This document shows, in pieces, positions 48,358 to 59,213 of a stretch of DNA of 64,000 nt (its first letter is position 1; every line of letters begins with the position of its first letter). The translations under genes and the position numbers were made by a program. The stretch spans positions 91,907,785 to 91,971,784 of the forward strand of contig OY757911.1 in the NCBI GenBank assembly GCA_963585895.1. Reading direction: 5' to 3'. The DNA comes from Sepioteuthis lessoniana (lineage: Eukaryota > Mollusca > Cephalopoda > Myopsida > Loliginidae). Below the pieces are notes generated by a model. That model was not told where the DNA came from, ran no database searches, and saw nothing but the letters and a program-made list of their open reading frames with translations.

Positions 48358-48789
48358 TGTCATCCACAGACTGTTTCGTTGTATCACAACTCTTCAGTGT
48401 GGATAGATACGCTAGACTCCCTAAACTGGAATCGAAACACGGATGACACAAACTCCAATCCAAGATTCTACCAGATAACCACGAGGAAATCAGCGTAAGC
48501 GAAGGAATTTTAAACGTTTATGTATCACATTTGTTTTGTTTACATATATCTGCTAAACGGCTACCGAGAGCTCAATTCATTCGAAGAGCCTTGCCTTACG
48601 CGAGTGGTAACCACTACTTCCTTCGCTAGAGTGCTAAACCCCACGGAAGTTTGGGAGCATATATATTGTCATCCACAGACAGTCTGTTTCGTTGTACAAC
48701 TCTTCAGTGTGGCTAGATACGGTAGATTCCCGAAGCTGGGATCGAAATCCGGCTGACTAAAATGCGAATCCAAGTTTCTACCAAACTTG

Positions 48790-48790
<1 letters not shown>
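48358..48790 (-). mobile_element. Family I repeat, one full and one partial unit in tandem
   Basis: Unit one (48358-48663) runs from ATTGTCATCCACAGACTG to AGTTTGGGAGCATATATA. A second unit starts again with ATTGTCATCCACAGACAG at 48666 and stops near 48780 in front of a palindrome. B-box-like GGGATCGAAATCC is present in reverse. Both units are joined by a short TA run. Confidence 0.65.
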
Positions 48791-48833
<43 letters not shown>

Positions 48834-48840
48834 CAAGTTT
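48783..48840. repeat. Perfect 58-bp palindrome
   Basis: Arms AAACTTGATT and AATCAAGTTT flank 38 bp of AT dinucleotides, so the entire 58 bp is self-complementary. The unique 10-bp arms make it more than a plain (TA)n run. It could extrude as a cruciform. Confidence 0.95.
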
Positions 48841-49300
48841 CTGGGTCTCTCACACTAACCGTCTCTATCATCCATCGCTCTTGGCTGGTCCTTCATGCTG
48901 CATCCAGTACCCTATCAGTGCTGATTTTGTAAATCCTTGCTGGACGGCCAACATTGGCGCATTCATGTGTATAAATATATATGCAGAGAAGGAGAGGGAG
49001 AGAGGTAGATAGAGAGGGTGGTGGTGGGTGGTATGGAGAGATGGTAAATACCTGTTTGGTTAAAATGGAATAATTTATGAATTTCATTATGTAATGGCTA
49101 TCCTACCTTCAAAATTCTCAACTGTTTAGGCAGTCGAACCGCAGGTGTGGGAGTTTTGATAGACAGGATGGGGTCAAAATCTGACCTTGATTTGAATTGC
49201 GATTTGTTAGAGAATTGTTGGCTCTCAGTTGTGTGGACGACAATGTAAATTGAATGACGTAATCTCTTGCCGTAAGTGTGTGCGTGAGAGCGTGTGCGTG

Positions 49301-49313
49301 TGTGTGTGAGTGC

Positions 49314-49363
<50 letters not shown>
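49301..49363. repeat. (TG)n(GA)n microsatellite
   Basis: A TG run with GAGTGCG interruptions followed by GA. The 108- and 87-codon minus frames over it are simple-sequence artefacts. Confidence 0.95.
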
Positions 49364-49364
<1 letters not shown>

Positions 49365-49700
49365 GGTCTGACATTGAACAAATGGATTTTTGAAAAGGGT
49401 AGTCAGATCACAACAACAGGTCACGAAATAAATTTTTGAGCTAGAGATGGACCATGATTTATGAAAAAATAGTTTTTTCCTTAATCGTCCGGATGTCTTC
49501 CTGTATTTGAGACCATTCTACTGGGAAACGTTGAGATCATCAATAAAGTTAGTTTTTATGTTGCTACATCACTATATTTTCCTTTCCTGATATGAACAGC
49601 CTCATCTCTTCGTTATCTCTTCATCTCTTGTTTGTCTCTTACACTCAACCAACTTTCCTCGAAACGCCTTCAACAAGATATATTCAAGTTTAAACGGATC

Positions 49701-49972
49701 CTATTTACCAACCCCTCCGCTCGGGCAGGATATGACACAAGGTCAGTTTTTAAGCGGAGTTTAACAGGTTTGATTTCAGAGTTTTCCTTCTCCTAGACTA
49801 GTTGCCTCACCAAGGCGGAAGAACCCAGTCTGTCCTACTATTTACCCATAGCTGGAGGGAGAATAATTGGATTCATACCTTTCCCATGTGAAATGCAATC
49901 AGTCTCGTCCAGAATTTGAACTCGTGTCGCCGTGTCCATTTCCTACGACGATAACCATTACACCACGGGCAC
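49701..49972 (-). mobile_element. SINE family A, full length with perfect 18-bp target duplication
   Basis: Minus strand. Head GTGCCCGTGGTGTAATGG at the right end (49955-49972), B box GAGTTCAAATTC, central block, 3' end CCGAGCGGAGGGGTTGG at left. It is flanked by TTCAAGTTTAAACGGATC at 49683-49700 and 49973-49990, identical over 18 bp, which argues for recent insertion. This is the best copy for the family's structure. Confidence 0.95.
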
Positions 49973-49990
49973 TTCAAGTTTAAACGGATC

Positions 49991-51978
49991 AGTAACATAG
50001 CAGGATTGCAGTAAAGGATCGTATTAACAGATCAATATATGGAAAATCAATTGGTTTTTATACTAAAAGTAAATGTCAAATTTGGTTAAAAAAAAGATAT
50101 TTCACTTACAGATCAATACATCGAAAATTAATTGTTTTCTATACTAGAAAAAAGTGTCAAAATTTGTAAAAAAACGAAAATGGGCCCAAGAGGCTCTACT
50201 TTTTGTATTTGTTTTTTTTTATTGACAAATCCGTAACTTAGTTTAGAACGACACTTTTAAGAATCTATTTTAAGATGATAAACGATAGTTTTTGAATCGC
50301 CTCGGACATTTTGAAGGATCAAAATTCACCATGATTAAAGAAGTTCCTCCTAGATTGTTAAACATATATTTTTAATCAATCAGAATCGTCGATAAATCAA
50401 TCCAGTTTTTAAAATCTTATTTGGAGCCTATCTAAATCTTCAAAAGAAAGCGATGGAATAGATAAACCTTCACTTAATTGATTATTATTCTATTCTTTTC
50501 CAAACTTTCGTCTTTTCTTTTTTCGAGAGAAAATCTAACTTTCTGTTTCTTCAAGGATGTATCTTATTTCATCATCGTTTAATTGTTTTCCATGAATGAA
50601 AACTTTGTCCTTTTTTCCTCAACAAGAATGCTTCTATTAATATTTTATTCAATACGGTTGATTATTCATACATATTGTACTAACATAATTGGGCATAATT
50701 ATTATTTATCTTTATATAATGACATACTCCCATAAAGTTCTTTAACACACATAACATAGATTACCTAGATTTAAAACAATACAAACTGCGATTAACTTTC
50801 TCCCGTTTTACATCATATCAGGAAATATTAACGCTCTAACTATTATTAACTTTTCTTACAAGAAAAGACGTTGTAACTTTTGTTGTTTATCGACCAACTT
50901 TTCACTCAACACAAAGAAATGAAATTTATTGAATTTGTTATACTGTTTTTTATTCAGTCATTTACACACTCACTTACTTCAAATATATGCTCATGTTCTA
51001 TAACAAGGAGTGTAACAACGGTACTCAGACCCTGTATTAGTAAAATGTATATCCTCTTGTCGTATATTGCAGCGCTGGACAAACAGCGAAAAACTCGTAG
51101 ATATATAAAAATATAATTCATATTCTTATTCTTCGACGGCAACGAATGAGTGTAGAAGGAATACAATCAGAGAGAGTTCGCACATATCTTTCTTCTGTGG
51201 CGAGGACCCTTTTTTGTGAAGTTGTACGACGGCCGGAGAACGTACACGAGGAGCTGACAGGTATGCTTGAGTGACCGGTGGGTCTGCCCCTTCGTTTGAG
51301 AGACCAGCGGATCTATGCCTTCAGTCCAAAATTACGGATGTTATATTGTCTTTTCAAGTCCCATGCGGAAGTATGAACATTCTCTTCGCCTCAGATATTT
51401 TCTGTTTATGGCTGGTTATCGGAACTTAAAATACTTCCATTTTTTTCGTTAATTTGTTGATCTTATCTGCCAATAGAAATATCTGTAACTATCCATAGGC
51501 AATAAAATATATTCTCGCCATCATATCTTTTCTCTTTCCAATGAAAACCACTTATTTGATGTTATCTTGCGACCGTATTGAATCTGCTAGGTTCATCGTC
51601 GCCAGCTAAGCGAGTATAATTACACTCTATTAGCATTGATAGAGACCTGTATTCTCACAGTGTTGTAGAAGGTTAACTGGAATGGGTTACACAAGTCACA
51701 AAAAACGGATGATTTTGAAAATGTTTCTTACAGTATATCCTACCTCCTGGTATGCACATATTGTACCCGTGAGTTTGCGACTACGGGCCTGACGCGAAAA
51801 GATTTCATAGAGTAAAAAGACGCTGATTCTTCAGTAAAGAAAACGTTTCGGATGCAGCGGTTTGTAAAGACAATTATGATAGGAGTCACCAATATTGATT
51901 TCCTTTAAAAATTTAAACTGTGAACGTGGCTCTTTCTCCTAACTCTTATGGCAAAATTATCTATTGAATAACCTACGA
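49991..51978. other. AT-rich stretch of 2 kb, no feature recognised
   Basis: No repeat or gene recognised. A GC-richer patch at about 51180-51330 stands out mildly from the background but holds no long frame or recognised motif. Confidence 0.35.
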
Positions 51979-52017
<39 letters not shown>

Positions 52018-52019
52018 AA
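51979..52019. repeat. (TA)n microsatellite
   Basis: TA run with one CA interruption, abutting a SINE C. Confidence 0.9.
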
Positions 52020-52272
52020 AGTAAAGTTGATGACCATTGTTGAGAGCGACTTGAAGGCTCTCTTTTCAATAGCTACTACACTGAGGTGTAGGGGAAGGCG
52101 CTACTCCTTTCTCGGATTCCTGCACTTTACGCTTGATCCGTACCTTCAATGCTGAGTGTTAAGCAAGGAGGCATCAAGTACCACTTTTTGAGTCTGGTAT
52201 GACTCAATCTGGGATTGAACCCCGGTTTTCTAGGCCATCAGTGAACACTCCACCCATTAATCTAATTGGCAT
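52020..52272 (-). mobile_element. SINE family C
   Basis: Minus strand. 3' end at AAGTAAAGTTGATGACC. The body includes GAGTGTTAAGCAAGGAGGC. The tRNA-like head at right has B box GGTTCAATCCCAG in reverse (GGGATTGAACCCC). It joins directly to the next SINE. Confidence 0.75.
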
Positions 52273-52274
52273 AT

Positions 52275-52500
52275 ATCCTGGACGAGACTGATTGCATTTC
52301 ACATAGCACTAATACCCTTGCGAAAGGTATGAATCCAATAATTCTCCCTCCAGCTATGGGTAAATAATAGGGCAGACTATGTTCTTCAGCCTTGGTGAGG
52401 CAACTAGTCTAGGAGAAAGAAAAAGTCTGAATTCAAACCTGCTAAACTCCGCTTAAAAATTGACCGTGTGTCATATGCTGCCCGAGCGGAGGGGTTGGTA
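52275..52500 (+). mobile_element. SINE family A, 5'-truncated
   Basis: Starts at ATCCTGGACGAGACTG, just inside the B box. The central block CCCTTGCGAAAGGTATGAAT and the 3' end GAGCGGAGGGGTTGGTA are intact, with a TA run immediately after. Confidence 0.8.
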
Positions 52501-52663
52501 TATATATATATATAGCGATTTGATAAATCCGACATGTGAAAACATAAGTGAAAAAGTGGATAAACTGAAACAAAGACAACGGATTGAAGAATACTTTGAA
52601 ATAAATACGAAATATCTTTCTTGAATTTGTTGCCTGTCTTTCAGTTTAACCATTTTTCCACTT

Positions 52664-52666
<3 letters not shown>

Positions 52667-52718
<52 letters not shown>
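52667..52718. repeat. (CA)n(TA)n microsatellite
   Basis: CA run followed by a TA run. Confidence 0.95.
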
Positions 52719-53196
52719 GGTCAATATATACACAGGTTCCATATTCAAAGGTGTATCAACGGAGCTAAGAACCAGCTCATTTACTGTACAGCGAAGGGTA
52801 AACATAGTTCGACGTGGGTTCTTTAACCTTAGCAAGACAACCACTATAAAAGAAAGAAAATTGAAACAAAACTAGTAGTACCCTGCTTAGAATAATAACT
52901 ATATGTTTCATCAAGTTGGTTGAGTAAATCCATACAGTATCCAAATCAAAGTTATAATCGTCTTTCAGGGTACAGAAATTTCATTTTCAATCGCTATATT
53001 TGCCATTTCCTTTCTTTATTTTATAGTAAGTCGTCTTGCTATTTCCATGGCATTTGATTTAAAAAAAATACTCGTTAAAACACCTTAACACAGTGTGGTA
53101 AACAAATCATAGTTTTGTAAATGATAAGGACATCTTAAAATTTACTTTGCTTAGTCTGGCACATTATTCTTTGATTGCTAACAGTTCGATCGCACA
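52719..53196. other. AT-rich stretch; small SINE A-like fragment near 52815-52870
   Basis: Only a 50-bp segment (GGGTTCTTTAACCTTAGC) resembles the SINE A 3' body. Nothing else recognised. Confidence 0.35.
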
Positions 53197-53381
53197 TAAA
53201 CCTTCGCGGGTTATCTAATTCCAAAGTCATGCTTGTAAAAGAACAGTAGTGGTGCTATTTAGAAAATAGCTGGAGGATTAGTGTATTAATCAGAAAGTGA
53301 ACGTTATTGAGTGACTGCGGTTCGAACTCGCTTATTAGAATGTTGCATTTCAGCACGCAAGCCACTTCGCTACGGTGACTT
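53197..53381 (-). mobile_element. SINE family B, diverged
   Basis: GGGTTATCTAATTCCAAAG, then GAACAGTAGTGGTGCTATTT. The central block is shortened, B-box region GGTTCGAACTCGC, then an eroded tRNA-like end. Confidence 0.65.
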
Positions 53382-53545
53382 AACAGCTTAAATTAACTGT
53401 TTGAAATTAATAGGATTTTAAACTTTTTAAAACTTATTCTATTCTCAATCACAACCCTTTTAAATAGGACTAAGATTTTCCTTCGGGTTAACGACACTTT
53501 AGAGGAGAAAAATTCCGAAGAAAAATGCAAAATTCAAGTAATTCG

Positions 53546-53695
53546 GGGAGAGAGGGAGAGGGAGAGATGGGGAGAGTGAAATAGAGAGAGAGAGCGAGAG
53601 AGAGAAAGAAAGAAAGAGAGAGAGAGTAAGGGAGAGAGAAAGAGAAAAAGAAAGATAGAGAGCGAGCAAGCGATTGATCAATCGAGCGAGCGAGC

Positions 53696-53768
<73 letters not shown>
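53546..53768. repeat. Long (GA)n-rich microsatellite block
   Basis: About 220 bp of almost pure purine with a (GAGC)n patch near 53660-53700. The longest simple-sequence block in the window. Confidence 0.97.
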
Positions 53769-53769
<1 letters not shown>

Positions 53770-54164
53770 AAAATAACTAAAAGTTATAAAATAGCAGACT
53801 ATATTGCCTTGAGTTGTTGACGCCTATTTAAGGCCAGACAAGGAAAAAAATCAGAACAACAGAATATTTAAAAGATAAAATGGTGAGACTGGAACCTAAT
53901 TTTCCAAGGAACAAAGTTTCTTCTGAAAATTGAGTCTTAAACAAGGAAGAAATAAATTGAATTACACCATACTGCTCTCCAACGCTTTGACTTTGTTTAT
54001 CATATTATAGCCTTCCATACCAAATTTCATTGATGATTTAGCCTGGGCTAAAAGATACCAAGCATAACTATAATCTCAATATGTTCAACCAGTTTTATGA
54101 CAAAAAATTCTTTTCCTATGTATGACCTTAGAAAAAAAACCTCAATGTTCTTTAATCTAAACCT
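53769..54164. other. AT-rich stretch, no feature recognised
   Basis: No supported gene or repeat. Confidence 0.4.
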
Positions 54165-54400
54165 GTCAGTGGATTGTAGAATACCCTGCTTGTATACCTA
54201 ACAGTGTAATAAGAACCACCTAAAAAAGTTTGTCCTGGATATGGTATTAAATTGCACCTAATGGTGAGGCTCTTGTTCTAAGAAAATTGCAAGTGTGTAG
54301 TACCTACTCATTTACATTATTCCCTGGTCCACTTTGACCCGAAGTAGAAGGACCCTACAAAGGATCAAATAGATATGTCTAAAATTCATCCCTATTCGAT
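54165..54400 (+). mobile_element. Family E repeat, diverged body
   Basis: ATTGTAGAATACCCTGC, GCACCTAATGGTGAGGCTC, CCACTTTGACCCGAAGTAG and GGACCCTACAAAGGATC follow the order of the short plus-strand copy at 22834. No array or tail is kept. Confidence 0.55.
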
Positions 54401-54499
54401 CGATACCTCTAAAAAAACAGCTACACAACAAACAAAAACTTTAACGTACCATGAACACAATTCCCAAACCTCTGGGCGCATCATTAACCGAGACGTGCT

Positions 54500-54690
54500 G
54501 AGTTCGTTTTTGTTTCTACCACAGTGCCCAACATATCTTGTTCATCCTATTTGGATGGTTGTACGATGGAAGGTAATAGGCTGTACAGCGGCTGTCTTGT
54601 TCAAGATCGCACGTTGCATCCTTGTGTCGTTCCCCGCAAGCCTTTTCTCCCAGCGTTTCGTTAGATTACAGATGGTACAGCTACATAGTA
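54500..54690 (-). mobile_element. LINE A C-terminal fragment
   Basis: Minus frame: WEKRLAGNDTRMQRAILNKT followed by 'TRYVG', corresponding to the MEKKLDGNYTRMLRAILNK region of the family. Confidence 0.65.
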
Positions 54691-54734
54691 TTCCCGACAC
54701 AGATACAGTTTGCAAGAATTCCCGTGTTATTTTT

Positions 54735-54945
54735 TCAGTCACGCAATTACGTTCACTTATTAACGCCCTTGGAAAAGACATGAACCCGCTAATCTTTCCA
54801 GCTATGAGTTAAATAGTACCACTAAAGTTCTTCAACAAGAATGGTTTAGGCATTAAACAACTCACAAAAGTTGGTACGCCATTAAAAGTTGGTATGCCAT
54901 TAAAAGTTGGTACGCCATTAAAAATTGGTTTGCCATTAAAAAAAA
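54735..54945 (+). mobile_element. SINE family B with an 18-bp tandem array in its tail
   Basis: Head eroded. Central block CCCTTGGAAAAGACATGAAC and CAGCTATGAGTTAAATAG. The tail motif AAAAGTTGGTACGCCATT is repeated four times (54866-54937) with one to three substitutions per unit. Confidence 0.8.
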
Positions 54946-55137
54946 GAAACAGAAACCCTTTTATTTGATCAGAGATCAGATTTCCTTTTAGTCACTACTC
55001 AATCAATATCAGTCCGTACATTACCTATGTGTCTTTTGTCATCGATTTTAGTAGATTAGATACTGCTACTGATGTATAAGGTATACTAATTTCAGGCACT
55101 TGCTATTTAAAGAAATGGCGCCATCTACATAACCATC

Positions 55138-55172
<35 letters not shown>
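55138..55172. repeat. (TA)n microsatellite
   Basis: A TA run upstream of the Penelope-like fragment. Confidence 0.95.
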
Positions 55173-55175
<3 letters not shown>

Positions 55176-55344
55176 AGGAGAGACACCATTGGTAATTGTA
55201 TTCGGGGAACTTAAGTAGAACAGTAAAACAACGAAGGACCCTTTTCGTCCGGCTCTTTTCAAGTTGGGAACACCGGAAATTTAACTAAAAACGGGGTATA
55301 TATATGCAATATATAAGTAGAATGGCCAGATAGAGGGAAAATAA

Positions 55345-55590
55345 CCCCCCCCCTAAGTAACTCCTGTATCTAGGAGTTCCCCAAATATATTAAGAATGTG
55401 ATTGTTTAACTGCCTGCACAGAGAGGGGCGATTCATAGAGATATAAATTGCCTCAAGAAATTTATTTCTTGCCCTGTGCAGGACTGAAAAACAATCATCT
55501 TCATAACGAGTTCTGCAATTATTTATAGTGAGCAAATGCTCTCTAATTGCCGAATCCATTGCTTAGGAATGTCCGGATGTTAGTCGGCCT

Positions 55591-55594
<4 letters not shown>
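55345..55594 (-). mobile_element. Penelope-like element C-terminal fragment (GIY-YIG region)
   Basis: A 68-codon minus-strand frame (55353-55559) has SAIREHLL, DDCFSVLHRARNK, LEAIYISMNRPSLCRQLNNH and LNIFGELLDTGVT. I know this order from the C-terminal end of Penelope-like retroelements carrying a GIY-YIG endonuclease. The reverse transcriptase and most of the nuclease are absent. (TA)n flanks it at the upstream side, and downstream sequence to about 55180 may be its 3' UTR. Confidence 0.65.

Positions 55595-55629
<35 letters not shown>
55594..55629. repeat. (TA)n microsatellite
   Basis: A TA run abutting the Penelope-like fragment. Confidence 0.95.
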
Positions 55630-55630
<1 letters not shown>

Positions 55631-56324
55631 CCAAAGACACTTGTGATATTTTATAAAAAGTTAGAACCAAAAAGATAGTTCAGTCATCGAGACAGTTGCT
55701 TTTTGTTGAATGATTGTTCATTACAAACCATTAATTGGGAGTTTTATTCATACAAATTTTCAAGGAAATTTGATTTTTCTTTTTTATTGACCTAATCTAA
55801 TTCAAATTTTAGGTTATCGTTTTGTATTAATTGATTTTAACGTTATGTTAATCTACCTTGGGTTATTTCATATTGAGAAACCGTGATTATTGTACATTTC
55901 CATTCATATTTTTTGTGTTGTGGTTTTGTTTGATTTTTTCACACAGTTATATATCAAGTATTCCTATCTTTTACAAACACTTTGATACGTTTGATTCGGA
56001 CTCTGTGAGTAAGGGCTTTAAAGTAGAACTCCTCACAAAAAAAAACCCTCCAAAATTCGTGCGTCACCATTTATTTTCATTCCGATTGGGAGACACTTCG
56101 TTTCTAATGAAGTGAGATGTTGTCAGACAGGGTTTGGGAGATCTGGAAGATGAAACCGAGATTTGACGGAGACCGATACTGACCGATATTAAAAACCGGT
56201 AGAAAATACCCCCCCATTCTGAGCGTCATTAGCCTTATATCGAACTGCCTGAATGAAAGATAGAAAAGTAAGCTAGTACTTGTTGGTTTCTGAAAGAATT
56301 GTATTATGCAAAAAGCTTTTGAAT
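55630..56324. other. AT-rich stretch, no feature recognised
   Basis: An 85-codon frame (55858-56115) is aromatic-rich and unsupported. Confidence 0.35.
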
Positions 56325-56750
56325 AACCAAGCAACGGCCGTATCACTGCTACTATATGGAAGCACCACATAGACGCAGACTAAGCGTATGGAGAAAAAGC
56401 TTGACAGCAATTGCACAAGAATGCTACGTGCTGTATTGAACAAATCTTGGCGGCAACATCCCAGAAAACAGTAGCTGTACGGCCACTGACCACCCATCAT
56501 GCAAACCATGCAAATTAGACGAATGAAACATGTAAGAAACTGCTGGAGAAGGAAGGACGTACTCATTAGAGATGTACTCCTATGGACCCCTTGGTAGTCT
56601 TGGACTACCAGCTAGAACATATCAACCACAGCTCTGGATTGATATACTTATATACGTGGCCTGGAAGACATACCAGAAGCGATAGACGATAGAGACGAGT
56701 GGCAGGAGAGGGCCAGAGAAATCCGTGCGGGCGTAGATGATGATATACAC
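56325..56750 (+). mobile_element. LINE A 3' end
   Basis: Shifted frames give VSLLLYGSTT, MEKKLDSNCTRMLRAVLNKS, QQLYGH, RRMKHVRNCWRRKDVLIRDV and the final AREIRAG, ending in GATGATGAT. Truncated upstream. Confidence 0.8.
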
Positions 56751-56934
56751 TATACACAATTATTTCTGCAAAGCTGTATTTTTTGTTTATGGTCGCAGAT
56801 TTTCTTTTTTTTCCTCCTATATAATTTGCGGAGGAGTCTCTCTAATTTCTGAAACGGACTCTTCGATTAATGGAGGATTCGTTGTCCGGGTCTTAAAACA
56901 CAACGTGGACAGATAGCGAATTATTCATAGGTAG

Positions 56935-57345
56935 TCTAAGAAATTTCCTGATGAAGCGACTGGGGGTAGGATCCCAAGAATAACCCCCGGATGTGACAAC
57001 AAACCAGCGCAGTCTGATAACAAGTGTATACGAGAGAGAGGTCCCCGCTCTTTTTTTAGGGTGTTTGTGAGCTTTCCTCTCCAGTCGTTGGGTTGCATTC
57101 GGTAGGCCGTCTTACCTCTGGGCGGTTCTGCCGTGTGTGCCCAGGCTTTTACACCCTTCGGGGGGGGTAGGTTTATTGCCTGGCGCCTGAGACGCCCCAA
57201 AAAGGAGAATGCCGACGGGGCCGAAGGTATTTTTGGCCTTGCCGGACGCGTGTGGGCTTCGGCCCTGCGACCGGACCCACCTTAAAAACGGCCTTGTGTC
57301 ATATTCGTGCGTTGGTGGGACGCATCGATAAATAACAGAGAGTAA
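56935..57345 (-). repeat. GC-rich block of unknown origin
   Basis: About 400 bp of markedly higher GC than anything around it, with sharp edges. Minus-strand frames (91 and 89 codons) overlap. One contains GRSPHASGKAKNTFGPVGIL, the other SHPGVILGI. I have a sense of similar sequence from interspersed repeats but cannot name the element. No rRNA or tRNA fits. It is most likely a fragment of an otherwise absent transposon. Confidence 0.4.
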
Positions 57346-58061
57346 TGCAATGAAGTCGTACTTCACAACCAGCTTCTCCAAAACACGAGCCTCACCATCA
57401 TATGTTGTTCATTTTCATAACCAGGATCATCCGTTTTGTCGTGTCCTCACTTCGAGTTGTCGATGTTGGCAAGAACTTTTTTTATCGAAAATAAATCAAA
57501 CATTGTTTTATATTACAAGATCTGTCTGTATGTTAGTAATCTTAGAAAGGATTCATGCAATTCTTTTTATCTCTTTTCAGATTGTGTTTACTGCTTGCAA
57601 ATACAATGGCGATTATGTTGGATGACCTTGCAGGTCAATTGCTTCTAGCAACATTAACATATTAAAGGTTTAGCAGAAAATTAAACTATCGATTAAAGCC
57701 ATTGATCAATGAAAAGAAGGGTGGAAACGCACATCACTTATGAACAAAAACGGCACAGAGAAAAGCATGTTTCACTTTGACTGATCACGGTATATTGTCT
57801 TTCGTGTTGGATGCTTGATCGAATAAACGCCATTTGAACTTTTAGTGTCACCTTTGGGCAGACAAAGAAAGTTTAGATGTAGAATTCATGCCCTTGGGAT
57901 GTGTCAATAATACGGTGTGAGATAGATCTTTGGTAAATATATTTGTAAAGACGAGGGCAAGAAATTCGTACTTGTTTCTTATAGAAACATAGGTCAAAGA
58001 CCCACACTTATAAAATAATATTTGTATATTTTTCTTTACTATAATAGAAAGTTATTCCTAA
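57346..58061. other. No supported gene
   Basis: Two overlapping frames of 91 and 70 codons (57350-57648) are cysteine-rich but match nothing recognised. Confidence 0.3.
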
Positions 58062-58750
58062 GGTTTGGTTTGGTTTTATTTCACATCAACCATTGTTGGT
58101 TATTTAATGCCAAGTCCTGTTTTTACATATTTTAAATATATGATTTGTGAATACATTTTGAAGATACAGTATAGAAAGGGAGTCTTCCATCAGATGCAGT
58201 TTAATTTCTTACCTAAGACAGACCCAGGAATACAGGTCGTGACTTGACCGTTATGTTTGTTTATTAGGGTTTTTTTGACGGTCAAGTTTTATTTCAAATT
58301 AAGTATCACAGAGAGGGTACCTTCCAAAGTAGCATTGACTTATCAAATACACCTCTATTTCTAACAATACAATTTAGTATCAGTCAACAAAGTTAAATGG
58401 TTCAAAGTATTGCTATATATAATTAAACATCAGTCATTTGTTTACAAACAGTGAAATAATCAAACTGTCCTTTTTCTAACCATTCAATTTAGCATGTCAT
58501 TTGTTTACAAACAGTTTAAATGTAAAAAAAATTCTTTTTGACCCATAGAGGACACCGTATTACATGCTACCACTCCGAGCCAGAGTGGGCCTGGCGGAGA
58601 TGGCACTGAAAGAGTACTCCGCATTCACGAAATCTCCATCCTTACTGGAACCTCACCATCAGATTGTTTAGTGTCATATCAGGACACCAGGGGAAGTCTT
58701 ACCCCTCTACAAAGGTGCACGTAGTGTATTCTACGGACCCAGCCGACAGG
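58062..58750 (-). mobile_element. Family E repeat with tail and insertion
   Basis: The tail TTTGGTTTGGTTTTATTTC and GGTTATTTAATGCCAAG is at left. From 58236 to 58343 lies a segment that recurs at 61790-61895. Then the array (CATTTGTTTACAAACAGT units), body (GGACACCGTATTACATGCTACC) and terminal GTATTCTACGGACCCAGCC follow. Order agrees with other family E copies. Confidence 0.65.
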
Positions 58751-58902
58751 ACTAAAGTTATTTGTAAGCAATACTAATTTGCAAACACAAAATTCATTAA
58801 TCCCGATGTCGAAAGTATAATACTCTTAGTTTAATGATCGCATGGGCATGAAACTGGCAGTTACCAAGTTCCGTTGACTCTGTGTCTTCGCGATCCAAAC
58901 GT

Positions 58903-58907
<5 letters not shown>

Positions 58908-58950
<43 letters not shown>

Positions 58951-58965
58951 ATATATATATATATA
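58908..58965. repeat. (CT)n(TA)n microsatellite
   Basis: CT run then TA run, next to the 3' end of the minus-strand SINE A. Confidence 0.95.
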
Positions 58966-59213
58966 ACTCATCTGCAACGTAATGTGATACAAGGTTAATT
59001 TCTAAGCGGGGTAAAGCTGGTTTGAGTTCTTTTAGACTGGTTGCTATCCCAAGGCTAAAGAAACCGGTCTTACTATTGCGCCATAGCTGGGGAGTATATA
59101 CATGTCTTACATGATGGCATTAGATGAAGTAAAATGCAATCAGGTATGTCCTGCATTTGAACTTGCGTCTCCGATTCCAATTCCTCCGATAATAATCATT
59201 GTGCCATACATGC
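58966..59213 (-). mobile_element. SINE family A, diverged
   Basis: 3' body with TACAAGGTTAATTTCTAAGC, central block eroded, B box region GCATTTGAACTTGCG, head GGCATGTATGGCACAATG in reverse at right. The (TA)n run sits at the 3' end. Confidence 0.65.

Noticed and set aside
53499-53681. Long purine block as a possible regulatory or origin sequence
   Set aside because: No further signal than a simple (GA)n repeat; such tracts are common in this window and genome type.
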